A model generated the notes under the pieces. That model was not told the origin of the DNA. It made no database searches and was given only the letters and a program-made list of their open reading frames with translations. DNA of 10,841 nt from Actinomycetes bacterium (GTDB lineage: Bacteria; Actinomycetota; Acidimicrobiia; Acidimicrobiales; RAAP-2), in assembly GCA_021802025.1 (NCBI GenBank), contig JAKABC010000047.1:1-10841 (forward strand). Direction: 5' to 3'. Both the position numbers and the translations under genes were made by a program. Below, piece by piece: positions 5,739 through 10,841 of the stretch; the stretch's first letter is position 1; every line of letters begins with the position of its first letter.

Positions 5739-6590
5739 CTAGAGGCGACGCCGAAGCGTGAGCGCGACGTCGTAGGCCTCGCGGCGCGCGACGCCCAGGG
5801 CACCGGCGACCTCCTCGACCGCCGCGCGCGTGCTCAGCCCGCGCGCTATGGCCGCGTCGAGGGCGCCCTCGAGCTCGGCGCGCGTGGGCGCCGCGGGGGC
5901 GTCCGCACCCTCGAGCACGACCACGACCTCGCCGCGGACCTCGCCGGCGAAGCGCTCGGCGAGCTCGCTGATTGGTCCGCGCGCCACCTCCTCGTAGAGC
6001 TTGGTGAGCTCGCGCACCACGGCGGCGCGCCGCTCGGGGAAGCGACCCGCGAGGGCGGCGAGCGTCGCGCCGAGGCGCCGGGGCGACTCGAAGAAGACGA
6101 TCGGACGGGTCTCGCGGGCCCACTCCTCGAGCCGGGCCCGCTGCTCGCCGGCCCGCCGGGGGAAGAACCCCTCGAAGCAGAAGCGCTCGGCGGCGAGCCC
6201 GCTGACGCTCAGGGCCGCCACCACCGCCGAGGGGCCGGGTGTCGTCGTGACGAGGAGCCCCGCCTCGGCCACCGCGGCGACGACCCGGGCCCCGGGGTCC
6301 GAGACGAGCGGGGTCCCGGCGTCGCTCACCAGGGCGACGATCTCGCCGCGCGCGACGCGCGCGACGACCTCGGCGGCCCGCTGAGCCTCGTTGTGCTCGT
6401 GGAGCGCCTCGAGTCGCCCGGCCGCGTCGATGCGGCGGGCCGCCAGCAGCTGGCGGGTGCGACGGGTGTCCTCGCAGTAGAGGACGTCGGCGTCGGCCAG
6501 CACCGCGAGGGCGCGTTCGCTCAGGTCACCGAGGTTGCCCAGCGGCGTCGCGACCACGACGAGCTGGCCACGGGCGGGGGTGGCGTCCAC
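5739..6590 (-). CDS. rsmI: 16S rRNA (cytidine(1402)-2'-O)-methyltransferase
   Basis: RsmI methylates the ribose of C1402 in helix 44 of 16S rRNA, at the decoding centre, using AdoMet. The 283-residue product has the tetrapyrrole-methylase-type fold with all family signatures in order: VVATPLGNLGDLS at 12-24, YCEDTRRTRQLL at 38-49, LVSDAGTPLVSDPG at 87-100, TTPGPSAVVAAL, FEGFFPRR, FFESPRRL and RELTKLYEE. I chose the GTG at 6590, which puts the first conserved motif about ten residues in, as usual for the family. An AAGGAGG at 6594-6600 precedes it with only three bases of spacing, somewhat short. Frame extension further upstream to 6701 would run antisense through bL37 and is unlikely. It lies 21 bases ahead of metG on the same strand. 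Confidence 0.96.
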   Translation of the reverse strand: MDATPARGQLVVVATPLGNLGDLSERALAVLADADVLYCEDTRRTRQLLAARRIDAAGRLEALHEHNEAQRAAEVVARVARGEIVALVSDAGTPLVSDPGARVVAAVAEAGLLVTTTPGPSAVVAALSVSGLAAERFCFEGFFPRRAGEQRARLEEWARETRPIVFFESPRRLGATLAALAGRFPERRAAVVRELTKLYEEVARGPISELAERFAGEVRGEVVVVLEGADAPAAPTRAELEGALDAAIARGLSTRAAVEEVAGALGVARREAYDVALTLRRRL

Positions 6591-6628
6591 GGGCCTCCTT
6601 CGAGTGGCTCGCGTCCGACGCGGCCGAC

Positions 6629-6634
6629 TACCAT
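6629..6634 (+). promoter_or_regulatory. -10 box (TACCAT) for near-leaderless bL37
   Basis: TACCAT fits TANNNT and ends eight bases before the ATG at 6643. The predicted transcription start falls on or within one or two bases of the start codon. The eight bases between contain no ribosome binding site. Confidence 0.55.
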
Positions 6635-6642
6635 TGTCACCT

Positions 6643-6726
6643 ATGTCTAAGCGGACGGTGAAGCGCAAGCTGCGCGCGAAGAAGAAGGCCAACCACGGCA
6701 AGAAGCCGAACTGCGGGCGCGGCTAG
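6643..6726 (+). CDS. Large ribosomal subunit protein bL37
   Basis: The gene encodes a 27-residue, lysine/arginine-rich peptide starting MSKRTVKRKLRAKKK followed by the signature ANHGKKPN. That signature matches bL37, the short extra protein seen in mycobacterial 50S subunits near the peptidyl-transferase region (ANHGKRPN in relatives). The conserved motif and precise start leave little doubt although the ORF is tiny. The peptide ends CGRG, a short tail beyond the usual end. The gene diverges from rsmI with 52 bases between starts. Its TAG stop directly abuts the stop of the convergent phosphodiesterase gene with no base between them. Confidence 0.9.
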   Translation: MSKRTVKRKLRAKKKANHGKKPNCGRG

Positions 6727-7581
6727 TCACGCCCCCAGGCCGTCCCACGTCTCACCCCGCTCACGCAGCAGCGCCGCCAGCACCGTCGGGCGGTCGCTGA
6801 TCACCCCGTCGACCCCCGCCGCCAGGGCCGCCTCCATCGCCGAGCGCTCGTTGAGCGTCCACACGTGCACCGCGACGCCCGAGCGGTGGGCGATGTCGAC
6901 GAAGGCCGGGGTCACGACCTCGATTCCCCCCACGCGCGCGGGCACCTGCAGGGCGACGAAGGGCCAGGCCCGCATCTCGCCGGCGAGGTGGGCGAGGTAG
7001 AAGGCCGTCGCCTCATTCGTGCCGGCCGACGTCGCCACGTCGGGCGCTAGGCGGCGGAACCGCTCGAGGGCGCGGTCGTGGAACGAGGCGACGATGACCC
7101 GCGCACCGGCCCGGTGCGCGCGCAGGGTCTCGGCGAGGAGTCCCTCGTAGGGCTCGACCTCGGGGTCGGTGGCCTTGATGTCGAGGTTGAGGAGCACCCC
7201 GGGGAAGGCCTCGAGAACCTCACCGAGCGTGGCCACCCCGAGGCTCCGATCGGCCGGGGCGCGCCCGCGCAGGGGGTAGGCGCCCGGCTCGCGGCCCGGC
7301 GAGACGTCCTCGCCCTCGATCCACCAGTACGCGTTGTCGAGCTCGCGCAGCTCGGCGAGGGTCAGGTCGGGAATCGCGCCGGTGGCCGCCGTCGTGCGAT
7401 CGACGGTGGCGTCGTGGCTGACGACGAGGTGGCGGTCGCGCGTCGCGTGGACGTCGAGCTCGAGGGCGTTCGCCCCGGCGGCCAGCGCCCGGGCCATCGC
7501 CCAGCGCGTCGAGGACGGGCCCTCGAAGGAGCCCCCCTGGTGGGCGAAGGCGATGACCCGCCGCTCCAGCCAGGTGGTCAC
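6727..7581 (-). CDS. Glycerophosphodiester phosphodiesterase family protein
   Basis: GDPD enzymes hydrolyse glycerophosphodiesters from phospholipid turnover to glycerol-3-phosphate and an alcohol. The 284-residue TIM-barrel protein shows FAHQGG with His14, the metal pair in LELDVHAT (Glu41, Asp43), the second catalytic histidine in SHD (His56), LDIK in the middle and VHVWTLN near the end, followed by GVDGVISDRP. The classical first motif is HR; here it is His14-Gln15, a variant worth noting. There is no signal peptide, so the enzyme should be cytosolic. The GTG at 7581 overlaps the stop of the DUF3817 gene as GTGA (7578-7581), making it the last cistron of a three-gene operon. Substrate identity cannot be read from sequence. 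Confidence 0.92.
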   Translation of the reverse strand: MTTWLERRVIAFAHQGGSFEGPSSTRWAMARALAAGANALELDVHATRDRHLVVSHDATVDRTTAATGAIPDLTLAELRELDNAYWWIEGEDVSPGREPGAYPLRGRAPADRSLGVATLGEVLEAFPGVLLNLDIKATDPEVEPYEGLLAETLRAHRAGARVIVASFHDRALERFRRLAPDVATSAGTNEATAFYLAHLAGEMRAWPFVALQVPARVGGIEVVTPAFVDIAHRSGVAVHVWTLNERSAMEAALAAGVDGVISDRPTVLAALLRERGETWDGLGA

Positions 7582-7904
7582 CTCGCCGGCAGTCCCTCGG
7601 GGTAGAGCTTGAGGCGCATCCGGTGCTCGATGTAGAAGGCCAGCCCCGGCACGAAGCCCGCCAGCAGCATGCCCGCCAGCAGCGCGTAGTTGAGCCGGAA
7701 CTTCATCACCAGGTTGAAGCACATGACCATATAGATCGGGTACAGGACCACCCCGTGGCCGATCCCGACGATCTCGACGAACCAGAAGAGGTGCTTCCAG
7801 AGGGTGAGGTCCACGGTGTGCAGCGCCAGCGTCGCGAAGAGGATCAGCAGAGTGGTCCCGGTGACGAACGACATCGTCCGGTAGCGCCGGAACGTCGCGT
7901 CCAT
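7578..7904 (-). CDS. DUF3817 family small integral membrane protein
   Basis: This 108-residue protein has about three transmembrane helices (about 12-29, 40-62 and 71-92) and the features of the actinobacterial DUF3817 family: a first helix after FRRYR, the segment FVEIVGIGHGVVLYPIY at 42-58 with Glu44 and His50, and a basic end EHRMRLKLYPEG. No molecular function is established for the family. The ATG shares one base with the stop of the upstream membrane-protein gene (TGATG at 7906-7902), and its own stop overlaps the phosphodiesterase start, so all three are probably co-translated. A longer frame extending to 8135 would run through the upstream gene and is not needed. Confidence 0.82.
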   Translation of the reverse strand: MDATFRRYRTMSFVTGTTLLILFATLALHTVDLTLWKHLFWFVEIVGIGHGVVLYPIYMVMCFNLVMKFRLNYALLAGMLLAGFVPGLAFYIEHRMRLKLYPEGLPAR

Positions 7905-8275
7905 CAGTGACCGAACAGTCGCCGCTTGGGCTGGTTCGTGAGCTGGGCCAGGTGGTCGTTGTAGGCGCTGAGCGCCGGGTCCTCCTCGGTGCGGTGGGCC
8001 TCGCGGGCCGCCTGGGCGGCGCCGCGCATCTCGGCCTCGTAGGCCCGGCGACGCTCCAGCTCCTCCTCGCTCGGACGCTCTAGGTGCAACAGGGCGTACC
8101 AGCCGAGCACGCCCAGCACACCCAGCAGCGGCCACTCGATGGCGTAGAGGTAGCTCAGCTGGTTACCGTGGACCGCCCGGCCGACCTGCCACCAGTCCGC
8201 CACCGTGCACCCGGCGAGCCACACGACCAGTGCGAGGTGCAACGCGAGCGCCCGCGCTGAAAGGTACCGACGCAC
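7904..8275 (-). CDS. Small two-helix membrane protein of unknown function
   Basis: The 123-residue product starts with a basic stretch, has a first hydrophobic segment at about 9-26, a conserved-looking loop with WWQVGRA and GNQLSYLYAIEWP (28-49), a second hydrophobic segment at 46-64, and a charged tail from 66 on that is rich in Glu/Arg/Ala and may form a coiled coil. Similar small proteins paired with DUF3817 occur in actinobacteria as far as I recall. The first helix followed by W-W-Q-x-x-R-A is reminiscent of the N-terminus of SURF1 oxidase-assembly proteins, which with ctaG next door hints at respiratory-chain biogenesis; this is inference. It is the first cistron, starts at GTG and appears leaderless, with TACACT six bases upstream. 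Confidence 0.72.
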   Translation of the reverse strand: MRRYLSARALALHLALVVWLAGCTVADWWQVGRAVHGNQLSYLYAIEWPLLGVLGVLGWYALLHLERPSEEELERRRAYEAEMRGAAQAAREAHRTEEDPALSAYNDHLAQLTNQPKRRLFGH

Positions 8276-8281
8276 GCGGTC

Positions 8282-8287
8282 AGTGTA
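8282..8287 (-). promoter_or_regulatory. -10 box (TACACT) for the leaderless membrane-protein operon
   Basis: TACACT on the minus strand, then six bases, then the GTG at 8275. The predicted first transcribed base is the start codon. No -35 box is recognisable about 17 bases further upstream. Confidence 0.6.
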
Positions 8288-8316
8288 CCGACTCGCCTGG
8301 TGCTCGCACCGGCTCG

Positions 8317-8322
8317 TAGACT
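8317..8322 (+). promoter_or_regulatory. -10 box (TAGACT) for leaderless ctaG
   Basis: TAGACT is followed by six bases and the GTG at 8329, the same geometry as the divergent promoter at 8282-8287. It supports the GTG over the in-frame ATG at 8338. No clear -35 box is seen. Confidence 0.6.
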
Positions 8323-8328
8323 GACGCG

Positions 8329-9171
8329 GTGCCCGGAATGACCCGGCCGCCCGCGTTCTCCTGGCACGACCTCGGGGAGTGGCACCTCGGTGTCCTGCCG
8401 ATCCTGCTGCTGCTCGCCGCGGCCTACCTGTACCTGCGCGGCGTCGCGCGCGCCGGCGACTGGCCCCGCGAGCGCACCGCGTGCTTCATGGCCGGGATCG
8501 TCGTGACCTTCCTCGCCACCGAGTCCGTGCTCGGGGTCTACGACATGGCGTACTTCAGTGTGCACATGATTCAGCACCTGCTGCTCATCATGGTCGCGGC
8601 CGTCCTGTTCGCCCTCTCCGCCCCCCTCGACCTCGCCTATCGCGCCGGGAATCGGACCATCCGCCGCGTGCTCGACAGCCGCGCGCTCACCGTTCTGACC
8701 CACCCCCTGGTGGGCTTCGGGCTCTACTTCGCCTTCATCCCGGCGACCCACCTGACCGGCTTCGTGAACCTGATGATGGAGCACCAGTGGGTCCACCACC
8801 TCGAGCAGATCGCCTTCTTGGTCGTCGGCTACCTCTTCTTTCGCCCCGCGTTCGGGCTCGAGCGCGGCCGCACGATCCACCCGGGGCTGCGGATCGTCTA
8901 CGTCATGGCGGCCGTCCCGGTCGACACCTTCACCGGCCTCGCGCTCAACATGACCCGCACCGTCCCCTTCCCGGCCTACGCGGCGATGACCCCGCGCGGC
9001 GCGACGTCGGCCTGGGCCCTATCGAACATCCACCTGGGCGGATCGATCATGTGGATCGGCGGCGACGCGCTCATGCTGCTCGCCTGCATCCCCATATCGA
9101 TCTCCTGGGTCCGCTGGGAGAACCAGCGCACCCGCGAGCTCGACGCCGTCCTCGACGCCCAGGGTCTTTAG
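8329..9171 (+). CDS. ctaG: Cytochrome c oxidase assembly protein, CtaG/caa3 type
   Basis: This 280-residue polytopic membrane protein (about seven hydrophobic segments) belongs to the Bacillus-type CtaG family, which helps assemble heme-copper oxidases, probably in copper delivery to the CuB site; it is unrelated to the Cox11-type protein of the same name. Family features are FSVHMIQHLLLIM with His79 and His83, VHHLEQIAFLVVGYLFFRP in the middle, and SNIHLGGSIMWIGGD near the C-terminus. The histidine- and methionine-rich membrane positions fit metal handling. I chose the GTG at 8329 because a -10 box lies six bases before it; an ATG three codons later is the alternative. No oxidase subunits lie in the window. 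A strong hairpin begins on the last base of its stop codon. Confidence 0.92.
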   Translation: MPGMTRPPAFSWHDLGEWHLGVLPILLLLAAAYLYLRGVARAGDWPRERTACFMAGIVVTFLATESVLGVYDMAYFSVHMIQHLLLIMVAAVLFALSAPLDLAYRAGNRTIRRVLDSRALTVLTHPLVGFGLYFAFIPATHLTGFVNLMMEHQWVHHLEQIAFLVVGYLFFRPAFGLERGRTIHPGLRIVYVMAAVPVDTFTGLALNMTRTVPFPAYAAMTPRGATSAWALSNIHLGGSIMWIGGDALMLLACIPISISWVRWENQRTRELDAVLDAQGL

Positions 9172-9193
9172 GGGGTCGCCGGGGGCGGCCCCC
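9171..9193 (+). terminator. Strong GC hairpin at the ctaG stop
   Basis: Bases 9171-9180 pair with 9184-9193 in a ten-base-pair stem (one T-G wobble) around a three-base loop, beginning on the last base of the ctaG stop codon. There is no T-tract, as is common for terminators in GC-rich actinobacteria. Confidence 0.6.
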
Positions 9194-9209
9194 TCGCGGC
9201 GCGCGGGTC

Positions 9210-9280
9210 GTGGCGAGTCGCGCGCTCGCGGCCGCGTCGGGGCCCCGCGCCTCGTCTCGTCGGCGCGCGACCCTCGCCAC
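9210..9280. repeat. Inverted repeat between convergent ctaG and the kinase gene
   Basis: GTGGCGAGTCGCGCG at 9210-9224 is complementary to CGCGCGA (9264-9270) plus CTCGCCAC (9273-9280), leaving a two-base bulge. The 15-pair stem encloses 39 GC-rich bases. It is centrally placed in the 158-base gap (9172-9329) between two convergent genes and could act as a bidirectional terminator. I see nothing else in this gap. Confidence 0.6.
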
Positions 9281-9329
9281 TCACCATCACGATCCCGGCG
9301 TCGACCGGGTCGAGAGCGACGAGGGCGGG

Positions 9330-10367
9330 CTAGAGGAGTCCCGCCTCGATGCCGAGCAGCTCGAGGTCGGACTCCGGTCGGGCCCCGAGGTGGGTGATCA
9401 CCTCGCCCGCGCACAGCGAGCCCAGCTCGGCCGCCTCGACCGGGTCGGCGCCCAGGGCCAGGCCGTAGAGGAAGCCCGAGGCGAACATGTCGCCCGCGCC
9501 GTTCTGGTCCACGACGGGGGTCACCTCGTGGGCGGGGACGTGCACGACGCCGGTGAGCGTCGCGACGTCGACCCCCTCGGGGCCGCGCGTCACGACCCCG
9601 AGCACGCCCAGCTCGTCGAGCGCCCCGAAGACGTCCTCGAGGTCCTCCAGGCCGAACAGGGCCCTCGCCTCGTGCTCGTTGGCGAGCAGGACGTCCACGT
9701 CGCTCGTGACGAGGTCGAGAAAGTCGCGCTGGTGGCGCTCGACGCAGAACATGTCCGACAGCGACAATGCGACCATCGAGTCGTGCTCGTGGGCGATCGA
9801 GACGACCTTGCGGATCGACTCCATGGCCGGTGGGAGGTCGAAGAGGTAGCCCTCGACGTAGGTGATCTCGGACCGGGCGATCAAATCCGCGCGAATGTCC
9901 GCCGCGGTCAGGCGATTCGACGCGCCGAGGTAGGTGGCCATGGTGCGCTGGGCGTCGGGCGAGATGAAGACGTGGCAGCGCCCCGTCGCCCCCTCGCCCT
10001 CCCTAGCGATCGCGAGGTCGAGCTCGACGCCCAGTGAGGCGAGGTCGTGGCGGAAACGCTCGCCGAAGTCGTCGGCGGCGACCTTGCCGATGTAGCCGCA
10101 CGTGCCGCCGAGGGCCGCCACCCCGGCGATGGAGTTCGCGACCGACCCGCCGGACATCTCGATGGTCGGACCCATCGCCCCGTAGAAGGTGTCGAGCTGG
10201 TCCGCCTCGATGAGGTGCATCGCCGCCTTGGTCAGCCCGAGCGATCGGTAGACCTCGTCGTGGTCCTGGGTGATGATGTCGAGCATCGCGTTGCCGATGC
10301 CCGTCACGGCCAGTCGGTTGGGACCCGGCTTCTGGCGCAGCGAGACCGGCGTGGGCGTCGACGTCAC
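9330..10367 (-). CDS. PfkB family kinase, adenosine-kinase-like
   Basis: The 345-residue ribokinase-fold enzyme most resembles PfkB-type adenosine kinases, which make AMP from adenosine and ATP in purine salvage. Along the chain it has VTGIGNAMLDI at 21-31, the substrate-side glycines SGGSVANS at 72-79, GYIGKVAADDFGERF at 91-105, RTMATYLGAS at 141-150, VEGYLFD at 171-177, LSDMFCVERH at 203-212, ANEHEA at 229-234 and the catalytic loop DQNGAGDMF at 287-295 with Asp293 as the base. The usual DTTGAGD reads DQNGAGD. GARP at 328-331 closes the family pattern. Sugar-kinase function is a less likely alternative. The GTG at 10367 follows TACGCT by six bases, giving a leaderless mRNA; longer frames upstream would overlap the divergent aminopeptidase gene. 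Confidence 0.87.
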   Translation of the reverse strand: MTSTPTPVSLRQKPGPNRLAVTGIGNAMLDIITQDHDEVYRSLGLTKAAMHLIEADQLDTFYGAMGPTIEMSGGSVANSIAGVAALGGTCGYIGKVAADDFGERFRHDLASLGVELDLAIAREGEGATGRCHVFISPDAQRTMATYLGASNRLTAADIRADLIARSEITYVEGYLFDLPPAMESIRKVVSIAHEHDSMVALSLSDMFCVERHQRDFLDLVTSDVDVLLANEHEARALFGLEDLEDVFGALDELGVLGVVTRGPEGVDVATLTGVVHVPAHEVTPVVDQNGAGDMFASGFLYGLALGADPVEAAELGSLCAGEVITHLGARPESDLELLGIEAGLL

Positions 10368-10373
10368 CTGGCG

Positions 10374-10379
10374 AGCGTA
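10374..10379 (-). promoter_or_regulatory. -10 box (TACGCT) for the leaderless kinase gene
   Basis: TACGCT on the minus strand ends six bases before the GTG at 10367. A weak TTGGCC sits 19 bases further upstream as a possible -35. Confidence 0.57.
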
Positions 10380-10392
10380 GAGGATTTGGCAA

Positions 10393-10398
10393 TAGGGT
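10393..10398 (+). promoter_or_regulatory. -10 box (TAGGGT) for the near-leaderless aminopeptidase gene
   Basis: TAGGGT ends eight bases before the GTG at 10407, the same geometry as at bL37. The eight bases hold no ribosome binding site. Both divergent -10 boxes lie within 25 bases of each other. Confidence 0.55.
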
Positions 10399-10406
10399 GG
10401 CCAACT

Positions 10407-10841
10407 GTGACTTCTTCGACCAACCCCTACCGCCTCGGCCGCGCGATCGTCCCCTCGGCCTACCGAATCTTCATCACCCCCGACTTTTCGAGCTTCACCT
10501 TCACCGGCCGCGTCGAGGTCGAGATCGAGGTGCTCGAGGCGACCTCGGAGCTCACCCTCCACGCCCTCGAGCTCGACCTCCACCCGGCCGTCGTGCGCCG
10601 GGGTGCGACCACCCGCCACTCGCGCGAGGTGCGCCACGACGCCACCTACGAGACGGCCACCTTCGTCTTCGACGAGCCACTCGAGCCCGGTCCGGCGACC
10701 CTCGAGATCGACTACACCGGGACCATCTCGGCGGGGCTCGAGGGCTTCTACCGCTCCACCTACGTCGACGGCGACGGCGTCGAGCACGTCATCGGCACGA
10801 CCCAGTTCGAGAACACCGACGCCCGCCGGGCCTTCCCGTGC
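10407..10841 (+). CDS. M1 family zinc aminopeptidase, N-terminal part (truncated by window end)
   Basis: The first 145 residues of an M1 peptidase are visible. M1 enzymes are large cytosolic exopeptidases that remove N-terminal residues from peptides. The N-terminal beta-saddle domain is recognisable from NPYRLGRAIVPSAYRIFITP (residues 6-25) through the TFTGRVEVEIEV strand to TQFENTDARRAFPC at the very end, a hallmark that precedes WDEP in the family. The substrate-recognising GAMEN and the zinc-binding HExxH motifs would lie beyond the window, so activity cannot be judged here. The GTG at 10407 is placed eight bases after a -10 box. Diverges from the kinase gene. Confidence 0.93.
   Translation, partial: MTSSTNPYRLGRAIVPSAYRIFITPDFSSFTFTGRVEVEIEVLEATSELTLHALELDLHPAVVRRGATTRHSREVRHDATYETATFVFDEPLEPGPATLEIDYTGTISAGLEGFYRSTYVDGDGVEHVIGTTQFENTDARRAFPC

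Noticed and set aside
4324..6123. A 599-codon open frame on the minus strand spanning metG and the end of rsmI
   Set aside because: It is out of frame with two unmistakable genes, is dominated by Arg/Pro/Gly/Ala, and has no motif. Long spurious frames are expected at this GC content.
4863..6650. Two long plus-strand frames antisense to metG and rsmI
   Set aside because: They mirror the codon bias of the genes on the other strand (Val/Glu/Asp/Leu/Gly-rich) and lack recognisable domains.
6714..6735. GGGCG/CGCCC arms around the bL37 and phosphodiesterase stops
   Set aside because: A five-pair stem with a ten-base loop is expected by chance in such GC-rich sequence.
8379..10037. A 552-codon plus-strand open frame over ctaG and antisense to the kinase gene
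   Set aside because: Low-complexity composition, no start signals, and it crosses two hairpins and two well-supported genes in other frames.
1..10841. Search for tRNA genes, CRISPR arrays, insertion sequences and attachment sites
   Set aside because: No cloverleaf with a recognisable T-loop, no regular short repeats, no transposase or integrase motifs and no flanking inverted repeats were found by eye.

Overview
The window is about 10.8 kb of very GC-rich, gene-dense bacterial chromosome. It comes almost certainly from a member of the Actinomycetota, and I infer a lineage outside the mycobacteria/streptomycetes, possibly Acidimicrobiia. The evidence is two tiny basic ribosomal proteins known from actinobacteria (bS22 and bL37), the gene order metG-tatD-(cell-wall protein)-ksgA-ispE, which in mycobacteria is metG-tatD-rpfB-ksgA-ispE, many GTG starts, and promoters whose -10 box lies only 6-8 bases before the start codon (leaderless mRNAs). 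No mobile elements, CRISPR arrays, tRNAs or rRNAs were seen, and no gap longer than about 160 bases lacks a gene.

Layout. Positions 1-370 (+ strand) hold the 3' end of an unidentified gene overlapping a [3Fe-4S] ferredoxin. A VOC/glyoxalase-fold protein (367-726, -) meets it tail to tail. Positions 777-878 (+) encode bS22. Positions 881-5717 (-) are the housekeeping block, transcribed metG -> tatD -> PASTA/double-psi-barrel exported protein -> ksgA -> ispE. rsmI (5739-6590, -) lies upstream of metG in the same direction. bL37 (6643-6726, +) diverges from rsmI. A second minus-strand operon (8275 -> 6727) encodes a small two-helix membrane protein, a DUF3817 membrane protein and a glycerophosphodiester phosphodiesterase. 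ctaG (8329-9171, +) diverges from it and ends in a strong hairpin. An adenosine-kinase-like PfkB enzyme (9330-10367, -) and a truncated M1 aminopeptidase (10407-end, +) diverge from a 39-base promoter region.

How the genes fit together. The central theme is translation and ribosome maturation: KsgA dimethylates 16S helix 45, RsmI modifies 16S helix 44, bS22 and bL37 sit near the ribosomal functional centres, and MetG charges methionyl-tRNA. A peptidoglycan-directed exported protein and one isoprenoid-pathway enzyme are embedded in the same operon. The most interesting point is the rpfB position between tatD and ksgA. It holds a signal-anchored protein with two PASTA domains and an RlpA-like barrel instead of the DUF348/G5/Rpf architecture, and it apparently starts at a CTG codon behind a perfect GGAGG. 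A second theme is expression style: four 4-base GTGA overlaps couple genes within operons, while at least six genes look leaderless, including two divergent pairs.
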